From: Gemmatimonadaceae bacterium
Lineage (GTDB): Bacteria > Gemmatimonadota > Gemmatimonadetes > Gemmatimonadales > Gemmatimonadaceae
Assembly: GCA_016742275.1 (NCBI GenBank)
Contig: JACVCD010000003.1
Location: forward strand, 124,001-188,000
Length of the DNA: 64,000 bases
Direction of reading: 5' to 3'
Shown here: one piece after another, positions 42,143 through 50,973 of the stretch
Position numbering within the stretch: position 1 is the first letter of the stretch
Layout: every line of letters begins with the position of its first letter
Translations under genes and position numbers: made by a program
Notes under the pieces: generated by a model
The model's input: only the letters and a program-made list of their open reading frames with translations
Databases searched by the model: none
Told to the model about the DNA's origin: nothing

Positions 42143-43438
42143 ATGGACATCGAAATTGTCACCATCGGCGACGAACTCCTCCTCGGCTTCACCATTGATA
42201 CCAATGCCGCCCACCTGGCGCGTGAGTTTGCCGCGCTGGGCGTGCGCATTGTTCGCCGAAGCACCTGCGGCGACGATGCGGAATCGATTGCCAGCGCTGT
42301 ACGCGACGCACTGGATCGCACGGGAGCGGTCATCACGACTGGTGGACTTGGCCCCACCGCCGACGACATGACGAAGCCGGCCATCGCCTCGATCTTCGGG
42401 CGCGGCATGGTCATGGACGCAGAAATCCTCGCCAATCTCGAAGCGCGTTGGCTCAAACGGTTCAACACCGTGTTGCCGGTGAGCAATCGTCAGCAGGCGC
42501 TCGTGCCGGAGGATTGCACCATCCTGGTGAATCGTCATGGATCTGCGCCCGGCATCTGGCTCGAAGACGAACGCGGACGCTGGGTGGCCATGCTTCCCGG
42601 CGTTCCACGTGAAATGCGAGGTATGGTGGCCGATACACTGGTGCCACGATTGCGCGATCGCATCGCTCCGGGTGGCCGGGTCATTCGTGCGCGCACGCTG
42701 CGCACGGCGAATATCGCAGAGTCGGCGCTGGCGGATCGACTGGGTGAATTGGCGCGTGGTGTGAATGGCCTTTCGCTTGCCTATTTGCCTGGTGTTGACG
42801 GTGTGGATCTGCGTCTCACGTCGTATGCACTGCCTGCCGCCGAAACTGAACGTGCACTGCGTGACGCGTCGGCACGCATCCGCGAAAAGGTGGAGCGATT
42901 CATCTACGGCGAAGGTGATGATGATCTGGCCGCGCTGATGCTGGCCGAGTGTGGCGTACGCGAGGAGACCATTGCGGTGGCGGAGAGCTGCACGGGCGGG
43001 ATGCTTGGCATGCGGCTTACGGCCGTACCCGGATCGAGCCGCGTGGTGCTTGGTGGAACCATTGCCTATGCCAACGAGGTAAAAGTGCGTGAGCTCGGTG
43101 TGGATCTGGCCACGCTCGAAGCGCATGGTGCCGTGAGCGAATCGGTAGCACGTGCCATGGCCAGCGGTGTGCGGACACGGTTCGGCAGCACCGTTGGCAT
43201 TGGCATCACCGGGATCGCCGGTCCTGGCGGTGGGTCACCGGAAAAACCGGTCGGTACGGTGTGGGTCGCCGTTGACGTTCGTGGGGAGTTGCGGGCGGTG
43301 CGTGCACTACTCCCGGGCGATCGACACGAAATCCGGTACCGCGCGAGTCAATTGGCGCTGGATCTTCTGCGGTGGACATTCGCAGGCATCGAGGATGCGA
43401 ACGGATGGACCGCACACGGCGCCACCTCGAGCGGGTGA
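42143..43438 (+). CDS. cinA: CinA family nicotinamide-nucleotide amidohydrolase
   Basis: A 431-residue two-domain CinA protein. The N-terminal MoaB/MogA-like domain (IVTIGDELLLGFTIDTNA, TTGGLGPTADDMT near residue 65; ADP-ribose pyrophosphatase role) is followed by the C-terminal PncC domain with VAESCTGGMLGMRLT near residue 275 and GITGIAGPGGGSPEKPVGTV near residue 355, which deamidates NMN. It recycles pyridine nucleotides and is often linked to competence regulons. The ATG at 42143 lies only about ten bases beyond the last repeat of array 1. Confidence 0.94.
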   Translation: MDIEIVTIGDELLLGFTIDTNAAHLAREFAALGVRIVRRSTCGDDAESIASAVRDALDRTGAVITTGGLGPTADDMTKPAIASIFGRGMVMDAEILANLEARWLKRFNTVLPVSNRQQALVPEDCTILVNRHGSAPGIWLEDERGRWVAMLPGVPREMRGMVADTLVPRLRDRIAPGGRVIRARTLRTANIAESALADRLGELARGVNGLSLAYLPGVDGVDLRLTSYALPAAETERALRDASARIREKVERFIYGEGDDDLAALMLAECGVREETIAVAESCTGGMLGMRLTAVPGSSRVVLGGTIAYANEVKVRELGVDLATLEAHGAVSESVARAMASGVRTRFGSTVGIGITGIAGPGGGSPEKPVGTVWVAVDVRGELRAVRALLPGDRHEIRYRASQLALDLLRWTFAGIEDANGWTAHGATSSG

Positions 43439-43648
43439 TTGGCTGGGCCTGTTCGGATACGGTTGCCCAGCGCCTACCGCACACCGAACTTTAGAACATT
43501 CGCCAGAACAGCCGCGATCCGGATCCAAGGCTCCGGGCAGTAACCTTTGCGCCTTGTCACACGTAAGGACCCCTTAAGGGAGCTCTGCGGTGGTGTTTGG
43601 CAGGTACCGGCTGGCTCCACTTGTTTCTCTCATGCCCCGATTTTTCCG

Positions 43649-44191
43649 ATGACCGATTCTGCAACTGATCCGATCGATCCCACGGTTCCCACCGATACGC
43701 CGCCGCAGGATGCGTCGGCCGAATTGGTCGACCAGGTGGACGACCGTCAGCGCGAGATCGATGATCTCAAGGACAAGCAACTCCGACTGGCCGCCGAGTT
43801 CGAGAATTTCCGTCGTCGTGCGGTGAAGGAGCGGCAGGAGGCCGGCTGGCGCGCGCAGGGTGAACTCGTGCGTGGCATGCTCGATGTGCTCGATGATATC
43901 ACGCGCTTCGCGAATGTCGATCCGGCCACGGTCGATTCGAAGTCCGTCGTAGACGGTGTGCAGCTGGTCGAAAAGAAGCTGTACAAGTCGCTGGCTGGAC
44001 ACGGCTTTGAAGTGATCGATGCCACTGGTCACGTGTTTGATCCCGCGCTGCACGAAGCGGTGAGTACCGCTCCGGCGGCGTCGCCCGAGGAAGATGGTGT
44101 CGTGGCTGTCTGCTTCCAGCAGGGCTACGTGATCAATGGCCACGTGCTGCGTCCCGCGCGCGTTGTCGTGAAGCAGTGGAGCGGGAACTGA
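43649..44191 (+). CDS. grpE: nucleotide exchange factor GrpE
   Basis: A 180-residue GrpE, the nucleotide exchange factor of DnaK. The acidic N-terminus and long coiled coil (about residues 25-75, DDLKDKQLRLAAEFENFRRRA) are followed by the beta domain with HVFDPALHEAVST near residue 130 and the family ending GYVINGHVLRPARVVV. The ATG at 43649 was chosen over an upstream in-frame codon because it begins the acidic tail directly. Followed 35 bases later by dnaJ. No CIRCE element was seen in the 210 bases upstream. Confidence 0.94.
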   Translation: MTDSATDPIDPTVPTDTPPQDASAELVDQVDDRQREIDDLKDKQLRLAAEFENFRRRAVKERQEAGWRAQGELVRGMLDVLDDITRFANVDPATVDSKSVVDGVQLVEKKLYKSLAGHGFEVIDATGHVFDPALHEAVSTAPAASPEEDGVVAVCFQQGYVINGHVLRPARVVVKQWSGN

Positions 44192-44226
44192 TTCGTAGGC
44201 TGATCGCAGACTGATCCAACAACTCC

Positions 44227-45372
44227 ATGGCGAATAGCCCTGACTACTACGCAGTAATCGGTGTGTCGTCTTCGGCCACCGCCGATGAGATCAAGAAGCA
44301 GTATCGGCGGTTGGCCAAGCAGTATCATCCCGACGCGAATCAGAACGATCCGAAGGCCGCTGAACGCTTCAAGGAAATTTCCGAGGCGTACAACGTGCTG
44401 GGTGACGCCGACAAGCGGAAACAGTACGACGACATGCGGCGACTCGGTGCCTTTGGTGGCATGAGTGGCTTCGGTGGTGGTGCACGTCCGTCATCGCGCC
44501 CGAGCGGATTCGGCAGCACGGGACCGGGTCAGCCCGGAGCCGGCACGTTCACCGATTTCGACGTAGGTGGTCTCGGCGGTTTGGGCGATCTCTTCTCGTC
44601 CATGTTCGGCGGTGCTGCGGGCAATGCCCGTCAGCGCAGCAAGGGCCCTGAGCGTGGGCAGAGTGTCGAGCAGACGGTGCAGGTGCCATTTCGCACCGCA
44701 GCGACTGGCGGCAAGGTACCGGTTGAGCTCGAAGTGAACGAAGAATGCGCGGTGTGCCACGGCAATGGTGCCGCGCCCGGCGCGCAGATCAAGCCATGCA
44801 ACGAGTGCAATGGCCGCGGTGTGATCTCGTTCGGTCAGGGCAGCTTTGCGGTGAATCGTCCATGCCCGGTGTGCATGGGGCGCGGCAACATCCCGTCGGA
44901 ACGTTGCGGCACTTGCCGTGGTACGGGAGAAGCACGGGTGCGTCGAACGGTTCTCATTTCCGTGCCTGCGGGTGCGGAGACCGGGCACAAGGTGCGGCTC
45001 CGTGGGCAGGGTGGCAAAGGCGCGTCTGGCGGACAGGCGGGCGATCTCGTCATCACGTTCGATGTGCAGCCGGACCGTTTCTACAAGCGTGATGGGCTGG
45101 ACCTGATTGCGACGGTTCCCATCAATGTGGCGCAGGCCACGCTGGGGTCTCGCGTCAGCGTCAAGACACTCGATGGCAAGAAGGTGGCCATTCGTATCCC
45201 GGCTGGTACATCGGCTGGACGTCGCTTCAAGGTGGCCGGGCAGGGCATCGAGAAGGACGGCAAGCGCGGTGATCTGCTGGTCGAGGTTACGATCACTGTT
45301 CCAGATGGGCTGACGGAAGCACAGGAGAAGGCCATGCGCGATTTCGCGGATGCGAGCGGGTTGAAGTACTGA
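44227..45372 (+). CDS. dnaJ: chaperone protein DnaJ
   Basis: A 381-residue type I DnaJ co-chaperone. The J domain spans residues 1-70 with the HPD motif (QYHPDANQND), followed by a Gly/Phe-rich linker to about residue 135. The zinc-finger region has all four CxxCxGxG repeats: CAVCHGNG, CNECNGRG, CPVCMGRG and CGTCRGTG. The C-terminal substrate-binding domains complete it. DnaJ stimulates DnaK ATPase and delivers clients. The stop overlaps the next ATG as TGATG. Confidence 0.96.
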   Translation: MANSPDYYAVIGVSSSATADEIKKQYRRLAKQYHPDANQNDPKAAERFKEISEAYNVLGDADKRKQYDDMRRLGAFGGMSGFGGGARPSSRPSGFGSTGPGQPGAGTFTDFDVGGLGGLGDLFSSMFGGAAGNARQRSKGPERGQSVEQTVQVPFRTAATGGKVPVELEVNEECAVCHGNGAAPGAQIKPCNECNGRGVISFGQGSFAVNRPCPVCMGRGNIPSERCGTCRGTGEARVRRTVLISVPAGAETGHKVRLRGQGGKGASGGQAGDLVITFDVQPDRFYKRDGLDLIATVPINVAQATLGSRVSVKTLDGKKVAIRIPAGTSAGRRFKVAGQGIEKDGKRGDLLVEVTITVPDGLTEAQEKAMRDFADASGLKY

Positions 45373-45932
45373 TGCACGCGCGCCTGATGCGAATGCATCG
45401 GTGGCTTGGTGTTGCGCTGACGTCTGCGGCGTGTGTGGTCACACCGCTTCAGGCGCAGACTGTGGCAGCACCAGCTGGTGTTGCTGCAGCTGGACAGGGC
45501 ACCGTACGCGACACCATGCCGTCGTCCCCACCGCGCTGGCAGTTCGATCAGTGCATGGGTGGTCTCACCTATGGTGCGCCGCTCAAGTTCGCGCTGGCCT
45601 ACGGCATGGGCTATGTGCGCGAAAGCGAGAAAAACGATTGGTGTTTTCTTGGCGCGGCCAAGGTTGGCCTGGGTGGAGCGAGCTTCAACGTGGGACTCGC
45701 CAACTCGCTGGGGCACTGGGGCAGTGGCACCGCTATCACCGCTGGCATTCTGCGCACCTTTGACAACCCACTCGGCGCTGTCGCCAAGCGCACGTATGTC
45801 GGCGGAAGCGTGCATCTCTGGCCGTTGCTCGCGTTGGGTGGCGAGTTGGGGTACTACGTGCCCATCGGCAGTGATGCGCCAGGTACGAAGGCCAAGGGCA
45901 TGCTCACCTGGTCCGCAGGATTCGGTTTCTGA
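45372..45932 (+). CDS. exported hypothetical protein, possible outer-membrane protein
   Basis: A 186-residue exported protein with a signal peptide ending near LQAQT (residue 29). The mature part alternates polar and hydrophobic residues (TYVGGSVHLWPLLALGGELGYYVPIG) and ends WSAGFGF with a terminal phenylalanine, as many outer-membrane beta-barrel proteins do. Two cysteines lie in CMGGLTY and WCFLGAA. It starts within the dnaJ stop, so it should be coexpressed with the chaperone. No family recognised. Confidence 0.66.
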   Translation: MHARLMRMHRWLGVALTSAACVVTPLQAQTVAAPAGVAAAGQGTVRDTMPSSPPRWQFDQCMGGLTYGAPLKFALAYGMGYVRESEKNDWCFLGAAKVGLGGASFNVGLANSLGHWGSGTAITAGILRTFDNPLGAVAKRTYVGGSVHLWPLLALGGELGYYVPIGSDAPGTKAKGMLTWSAGFGF

Positions 45933-45946
45933 CAATCGACTTCCGC

Positions 45947-46846
45947 GTGGACGTTCGCACCGAGCGGCACGTCGATGCGGATGGCTGGTGGGAAATGCTC
46001 ACGGCCACTCCGTCGCCCGTGCTTCGTGATGCGATCCTCGGTCCGTATGTCGGCTGGGTGGAGGAGAGACGCATCCCGCTCGTGCGACGCGAAACGCCGG
46101 CATTGCTTGTGCCGTGCATCCTCACATTTGAAAACGCCTATACGCTGCGCGATGCATCACGTACCGTGACTACGGTACGCGGCAGTTTTGTGGCCGGCAT
46201 GTACGATCAGTGGGTGGACGTGGGTATGCCGTCCCGCAGCGTGGCGGTGCAGGCGAATTTCACCCCGCTTGCCGCGCGCCGGATCTTTGGGTGCCCGTTG
46301 CACGAGATCACGAATCAAAGTGTCGACGTGCCTTCGATGTTTGGTGCCGAGGGCGCTCGACTGGTATCACGCATGGCGGCGGAGCCTGATTGGGGTGTGC
46401 GATTTGCCATGCTCGATGCATTTCTCGTCGAACGATGGAGGCGGGGCGCTCGCACGCCTCGAACCATGCAATGGGCCTGGCAGCAACTGGCATTGGGGAG
46501 TGAGCCTCTCGCATCGGCGGTCCAAGCGTGTGCTCCGAAGTCCGCCATGTCCGTCGGCGATGTGGCGCGTGCACTTGGATGGAGTGCACGTCGCATGAGT
46601 GATGCCTTTCGTGAGCACGGTGGCATGTCGGCGCGGCGACTGCAGTCGGTGCAACGTGTTGGCCATGCTACACAATTGCTTCGCGAGTTGCCGCATTCCT
46701 CGCTTGGCGTGGTGGCTGTCTCCGCGGGATACGCCGATCACGCGCACTTTACGCGCGATCTGGTGCAATTCACCGGTGTCACGCCTTCAATGTTCCGGCA
46801 GCTGATGGAGCCGGGTATGCAGAGTCTGGTCGTGCCGTCCGACTGA
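45947..46846 (+). CDS. AraC family transcriptional regulator
   Basis: A 299-residue regulator. The N-terminal 170 residues form a sensor domain with no family I recognise. The C-terminal AraC DNA-binding domain spans about residues 200-290: the first helix-turn-helix near SVGDVARALGWSARRMSDAFREH and the second near LGVVAVSAGYADHAHFTRD, with the closing FTGVTPSMFRQL. Start is GTG 45947, 14 bases after the previous stop. Its target may be the neighbouring VOC/YjbR genes, which follow after 116 bases, but this is only position-based. Confidence 0.87.
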   Translation: MDVRTERHVDADGWWEMLTATPSPVLRDAILGPYVGWVEERRIPLVRRETPALLVPCILTFENAYTLRDASRTVTTVRGSFVAGMYDQWVDVGMPSRSVAVQANFTPLAARRIFGCPLHEITNQSVDVPSMFGAEGARLVSRMAAEPDWGVRFAMLDAFLVERWRRGARTPRTMQWAWQQLALGSEPLASAVQACAPKSAMSVGDVARALGWSARRMSDAFREHGGMSARRLQSVQRVGHATQLLRELPHSSLGVVAVSAGYADHAHFTRDLVQFTGVTPSMFRQLMEPGMQSLVVPSD

Positions 46847-46962
46847 TCGATCCGACCTGGATGTGGGACGGGTGGTGACAAAAAGATTCAAGCGTGTCGT
46901 ATCTGTTTGGCGCAGATTCTTGAGGTTCCGAGCCACTCAACTGCCCGTATCGAGACTGCCTC

Positions 46963-47421
46963 ATGTCGGCTGACACCCCTGCTGGAATTGTTTGCTATCC
47001 CTGCCTGACCTACGCCGACCCCGATGCGGCGATGGCGTTTCTGTCTGAGGCATTCGGGTTCGAGTCTCATGCGGTCTACCGCAATGAAGCCGGTCAGGTG
47101 CAACACGCCGAAATCGTGCGCGATGGTGTGATGCTCATGATTGGTCCACCCAACGAGGCGGCTGGTTGGGATGCGGCTGCACGCATGCCGCAGCGGCACG
47201 CGTCATTGTATCTGTACCTGCCTGGTGATGTGGACGCCCTGTGCGCGCGCGCTTGGGAGGCTGGTGCGGTCATCACGCGTCCGCCATGTGATACGCCGCA
47301 TGGGTCGCGCGAATTCAGCGTGCGCGATCCTGAGGGGCAGGAGTGGCACTTCGGCAACTACCACCCGCTAGCGGTGCGCGGGGCGACCGCGCAGTCCTCA
47401 GAGCCCGCTTCTGCTACATGA
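46963..47421 (+). CDS. VOC family (glyoxalase/bleomycin-resistance fold) protein
   Basis: A 152-residue single-chain vicinal oxygen chelate protein with both beta-alpha-beta modules: CYPCLTYADPDAAMAFLSEAFG near the start and VRDPEGQEWHFGNYHPL near residue 125. The second closes with a glutamate-tryptophan pair often found in glyoxalase-like proteins. Substrate unknown; relatives are annotated as PhnB-like or glyoxalase-like. The stop overlaps the start of the YjbR gene, suggesting cotranslation. Confidence 0.85.
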   Translation: MSADTPAGIVCYPCLTYADPDAAMAFLSEAFGFESHAVYRNEAGQVQHAEIVRDGVMLMIGPPNEAAGWDAAARMPQRHASLYLYLPGDVDALCARAWEAGAVITRPPCDTPHGSREFSVRDPEGQEWHFGNYHPLAVRGATAQSSEPASAT

Positions 47422-47792
47422 TGGTGGTCGATCCAATCGTGCGGTTGCGCGCGGCGTGCCTGGCCTTACCTGAGGGGCATGAAGTCGAAGCCTGGGGTGA
47501 GCCCACCTTCCGTGTGCGCAACAAGATCTTCGCCATGTATGCCAGCGCGTCCACACATCATGGGCGTGGACGGCCCGGCGTATGGATCAAGGCCAAGGCC
47601 GAAAATCAGCAGCTGCTCGTATCGCTCGAACCCGCACGATTTTTTGTGCCGCCGTACGTGGGGCCATCGGGGTGGATTGGGGTGTGGCTGGATAAACGGC
47701 CGCGCTGGCGCGAGATCGAGGAGCTCCTCTATGACGGTTACCGTCAGGTAGCGCCCAAACGGTTGCTGGCGGAGCACGATTCACGGGCTTAG
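47418..47792 (+). CDS. MmcQ/YjbR family DNA-binding-type protein
   Basis: A 124-residue MmcQ/YjbR-family protein of cyotoplasmic type. Family marks are the helical opening RLRAACLALPEGHEVEAWGEPTFRV-type segment near residue 10-30, the KIFAMYAS strand, and VPPYVGPSGWIGVWLD near residue 80. The role of YjbR proteins is unknown although the fold resembles some DNA-binding proteins. The ATG at 47418 overlaps the VOC gene stop by 4 bases; the second ATG at 47421 is an equal alternative. Confidence 0.85.
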   Translation: MMVVDPIVRLRAACLALPEGHEVEAWGEPTFRVRNKIFAMYASASTHHGRGRPGVWIKAKAENQQLLVSLEPARFFVPPYVGPSGWIGVWLDKRPRWREIEELLYDGYRQVAPKRLLAEHDSRA

Positions 47793-47802
47793 GTTCGCGG
47801 CC

Positions 47803-49050
47803 ATGACGGACTCCCGCCGCTCTCCTCTTCGTTCCATCGGCGTGCAGGTCACGCTGGGCCTGGTGCTCGGACTTGCACTCGGTATGGTGCTGTCCCGCGA
47901 AATCACGCCCTCGGCGTTCACCGCCTCGCTGTTGGGTGTGCTCGACGTGATCGGCACCGCGTGGATCAATGCCGTGCGGATGACCGTCATTCCTCTGGTC
48001 GTGCCGCTGCTGATTGTAGGTGTGGCGGGCGGTGGTGATCTGCAGGTGACGGGGCGTGTGGGCGCGCGCGCATTCGGATGGATGCTGATGCTGCTGATTG
48101 CCTGTGCCGCCATGTCGTTTGTGATTGCACCGATCTGGTTCGATGCGCTGTCGCTCGATCCATCGGCTACGGCGCGTCTGCGGGAAACGGCGTCGGTGGA
48201 TGTGCCGCCAGCTGATGCGCTGTCGTTGCGTACCTGGGTGTTGTCGCTCATTCCCACCAATCCCATCAAGGCGGCAGCCGACGGCACGCTGCTTCCGGTC
48301 GTGCTGTTCACATTGCTGTATGCGTTTGCCCTCGGACGTGTGAGTGAAGGACCGCGTCAGGCACAACTGGCGTTCTTCCGCGGTATGGCGGACACGATGC
48401 TGGTCGTGGTGCGTTGGATGTTGGCGTTGGGCGGCATCGGCATCTTTGCTTTGGCCACCGTACTTGGACAGAAGCTTGGAGCCAGTGCGCTTGGTGCCAT
48501 CGGTTTCTACATCATGGTGCTGATTGTGCTGCACCTCATTGCCACGGCGGGTTGTTATGTGATCATTGTGGTGACGCGCCGAGTGCCGCTGCGTGATTTT
48601 GCGCGCGCGCTATTGCCGTCGCAGGCCGTGGCGATGGGTACTCGCAGCTCTCTCGCTGCATTGCCGGCCATGGTAAAGGGTGCGACCGACGTGTTGCATT
48701 TGCCGGCAACGGCCACAGGTTTTGTTCTGCCGCTCACAGCGTCGGTGTTCAAGCTCACGAGCGCGGTGTACTGGAGTGTTGGCGCACTGTTCGTTGGTGC
48801 GCTGTATGGCATTGACGTGAGCACCAGCAGCTTGTTGCTGGTGGCGGCATCCAGCGTGGTGTTGAGTTTCAGTACGCCGGGCATCCCGAGTGGCGGGATG
48901 TTGCTGCAGGTACCGCTCTACACGAGCATTGGGCTGCCGATCGAGGGCATTGGTATCATGATCGCGCTGGATACGTTGCCGGACATGTTCAAGACATTGC
49001 TCAATGTGACATCGGATATGACGGTGGCGGTTCTTACGGTCGAGCAGTAA
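47803..49050 (+). CDS. dicarboxylate/amino acid:cation symporter (DAACS)
   Basis: A 415-residue inner-membrane symporter of the DAACS family (GltP/DctA relatives), with eight membrane helices and two re-entrant loops. The first loop is the serine-rich MGTRSSLAALPAM near residue 282 and the second lies in SFSTPGIPSGGML near residue 350. The usual NMDGT substrate motif near residue 310 is replaced by PLTASVFK, so substrate preference may differ from glutamate or aspartate. It begins 10 bases after the YjbR gene and ends at array 2. Confidence 0.9.
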   Translation: MTDSRRSPLRSIGVQVTLGLVLGLALGMVLSREITPSAFTASLLGVLDVIGTAWINAVRMTVIPLVVPLLIVGVAGGGDLQVTGRVGARAFGWMLMLLIACAAMSFVIAPIWFDALSLDPSATARLRETASVDVPPADALSLRTWVLSLIPTNPIKAAADGTLLPVVLFTLLYAFALGRVSEGPRQAQLAFFRGMADTMLVVVRWMLALGGIGIFALATVLGQKLGASALGAIGFYIMVLIVLHLIATAGCYVIIVVTRRVPLRDFARALLPSQAVAMGTRSSLAALPAMVKGATDVLHLPATATGFVLPLTASVFKLTSAVYWSVGALFVGALYGIDVSTSSLLLVAASSVVLSFSTPGIPSGGMLLQVPLYTSIGLPIEGIGIMIALDTLPDMFKTLLNVTSDMTVAVLTVEQ

Positions 49051-49255
49051 CGGCAACTGCAGTTGCGGGAACTGCTACTGCAGTTGTGGACTGCACCAGC
49101 GGTCGTGGGGAAACGCCACCGCAGTTGGGGGACTGCCACCGCGGTGCTGGCTACTGCACCTGCGGTTGTGGACAGCAACTGCAGCTTGGGGAAGCAACAG
49201 CGGTTCAACAGCCCCTGCCGTTTGGGGACACGCAGTTGGGGTCTACAGCGGTCAG
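49051..49255 (-). repeat. array 2 of AACTGCAGTTG-based short repeats (inverted)
   Basis: Degenerate ~20-base units in the opposite orientation to arrays 1 and 3: they read, on the plus strand, as G-rich spacers followed by ACTGCNACYGCNGTTG. The clearest unit is CAACTGCAGTTG near 49056. The array fills the gap between the convergent symporter gene and the small lipoprotein gene. Confidence 0.82.
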
Positions 49256-49299
49256 GGTCTATCGCGGGATGCGACGGCCACCTGCTTGGCGCGGGTCGC

Positions 49300-49545
49300 C
49301 TAGCGGAGGCGCGGTGTTGGCCGTTGCCTTGGCCCACACGCATCGATGTGAATCACCCACACGTGTACAGTCGCGTGAATGGGTGGTGGCACACGGCATG
49401 ACGACTGGTCGGCGACCAGGACATCCTCGCCAGTCTTGCCCGTCACTTTGCGCGATGCATACTCGCGTTGGCCGGGCAGGGGGATGCACGCGGATGCGCT
49501 AGCGAGAAGGCCGCTGAGCAACAGAGGACGAATGCACAATCGCAT
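49300..49545 (-). CDS. small lipoprotein between repeat arrays
   Basis: An 81-residue lipoprotein with lipobox ASAC (cysteine near residue 20) preceded by MRLCIRPLLLSGLLAS. The mature part has three more cysteines and an arginine-rich end; no family recognised. The ATG at 49545 is supported by GGGAG at about 49553-49557 on the minus strand; the longer reading to 49686 would translate the repeat array. Array 3 lies in its 5' leader region and array 2 just beyond its 3' end, so the gene is bracketed by inverted repeat arrays. Confidence 0.62.
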   Translation of the reverse strand: MRLCIRPLLLSGLLASASACIPLPGQREYASRKVTGKTGEDVLVADQSSCRVPPPIHATVHVWVIHIDACGPRQRPTPRLR

Positions 49546-49562
49546 CACAAACTCTCCCAAAC

Positions 49563-49778
49563 TGTCGTTATCCCAGACCGCAGTCCCCCAAACGGCAGTT
49601 GCGGTGAGGCCGCAGTTGCTTCCCCAAACTGCGGTTGCAGTCCCCAACCGCAGGTGCGGTAACCCTGACCGCCGTGGCAGTTCCACAACTGTGGTAGCGT
49701 TTCCCTAGAACTGCAGTTGCAGTCCTCAACCGCAGTTGCCGTTCCCACAACTGCAGTCGCTGTACCCCAACCGCAGTC
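49563..49778 (+). repeat. array 3 of AACTGCAGTTG-based short repeats
   Basis: About ten degenerate units in the same orientation as array 1, such as AACTGCAGTTGCAGTCC near 49711. It fills the whole gap between the mnmA stop at 49779 and the ribosome binding site of the small lipoprotein gene. Confidence 0.84.
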
Positions 49779-50954
49779 CTATGCCGAAAGCAGAGGAAGT
49801 CGGCGCCCCGGCCTCTCCCTCATCCCCCGCTCGATAACTCCACCGCCGAGCACGACATCACCATCGTAAATCACCAGCGACTGCCCCGGTGAGATGGCCT
49901 GCACCGGCTCTTCGAGCGCCAGTTCGATAGCGTCAGCGTCGAGACGCACCACCGTTGCCGGTGAGGGTTTTGCGCGATTGCGCACCTGCACCTGTACCGC
50001 GTCGCCAACCTTCGGCGCATCGGCCAACCAATTGATATCACGCGCTTCGAGACCGCGCCCCAGCAATGCTTCGCGCGGACCAATCACCACCGCACGTTCC
50101 TGCGGGATGATCTCCACCACGAACATGGGTGAGGCAAATCCGCCCGGCAGGCCGCGGCGCTGACCGATGGTGTAGCGCGCAAATCCCTCGTGTTCACCGA
50201 CCACTTCACCTGTGGCGAGACGCAGTGGGCCACGCTGGAGCGCCGGCGCGTCTTCGCCAAGGTGTTCGCGAATCACGCGGACATGATCGCCATCGGGTAC
50301 GAAGCAAATGTCCTGACTTTCGATCTTCTCGGCGGTGCGAAGGCCAAAGCGTCGCGCAATGTCGCGCGTTTCGGCCTTGGTCTGCGTGCCGATGGGCAGC
50401 ACGAGACGATCGAGTACGGGGCGATCGATGCCCCACAGGAAATAGCTCTGATCCTTGCCCTGATCGAGACCACGCAGCATCACCGCTTCGCCATTGCGAC
50501 GGCCCATGCGGGCGTAATGTCCCGTGGCCAACCAGTGCGCGTCGATGGCATCGGCCTTGTGCAACAAGTCGCGGAACTTCGTGAACGTATTGCAACGCAC
50601 GCAGGGAATGGGCGTGCGACCACGCGCATACTCCTGCACAAAATCGTCGAGCACATCGTGGCCGAAATGATCGACGAGATTGGTCACGTAGTGCGGAATG
50701 CCAAGCTTCTCGCACACCCGCCGCGCATCACTGGTCGCGTCGAGCGAGCAGCACGGACGATCGGGCACTTCCGCACCGTCGCCATGCAGCTTCATGGTCA
50801 CACCCACCACGTCGCAGCCCGCTTCAACCAGCAGGGCCGCAGCGACGGACGAATCCACACCACCGCTCATGGCGACGAGCACACGCTCACCCTTGGCGGG
50901 AAGCGTGATGGTCGGGGCGAGATCGTGCGTGAACGTGTGAACGGGGCGGATCAT
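49779..50954 (-). CDS. mnmA: tRNA 2-thiouridine(34) synthase MnmA
   Basis: A 391-residue tRNA-modifying enzyme that puts sulfur on U34 of Lys, Glu and Gln tRNAs. It has the PP-loop motif VAMSGGVDSSVAAALL near residue 24, the catalytic cysteine pair (PCVRCN near residue 120; SQDICFVPDGD near residue 225), and the typical YTIGQRRGL. The ATG at 50954 gives a normal N-terminus; upstream residues in the long reading belong to the next gene's tail region. It starts 19 bases after the iscS stop, forming a sulfur-relay pair with it. Confidence 0.94.
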   Translation of the reverse strand: MIRPVHTFTHDLAPTITLPAKGERVLVAMSGGVDSSVAAALLVEAGCDVVGVTMKLHGDGAEVPDRPCCSLDATSDARRVCEKLGIPHYVTNLVDHFGHDVLDDFVQEYARGRTPIPCVRCNTFTKFRDLLHKADAIDAHWLATGHYARMGRRNGEAVMLRGLDQGKDQSYFLWGIDRPVLDRLVLPIGTQTKAETRDIARRFGLRTAEKIESQDICFVPDGDHVRVIREHLGEDAPALQRGPLRLATGEVVGEHEGFARYTIGQRRGLPGGFASPMFVVEIIPQERAVVIGPREALLGRGLEARDINWLADAPKVGDAVQVQVRNRAKPSPATVVRLDADAIELALEEPVQAISPGQSLVIYDGDVVLGGGVIERGMRERPGRRLPLLSA

Positions 50955-50973
50955 GACGCGAATGCGGTGTGAA

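Noticed and set aside
41950-42371. ORFs running through repeat array 1
   Set aside because: Their heptad-like peptides (TAVAVPP and similar) are produced by the 21-base repeat period and overlap the start of cinA.
43439-43648. CIRCE or other heat-shock operator before grpE
   Set aside because: No 9-base inverted repeat of the CIRCE type and no hrcA gene are present.
49300-49686. Longer minus-strand start for the small lipoprotein
   Set aside because: It would translate array 3; the ATG at 49545 has a ribosome binding site and starts a lipoprotein signal.
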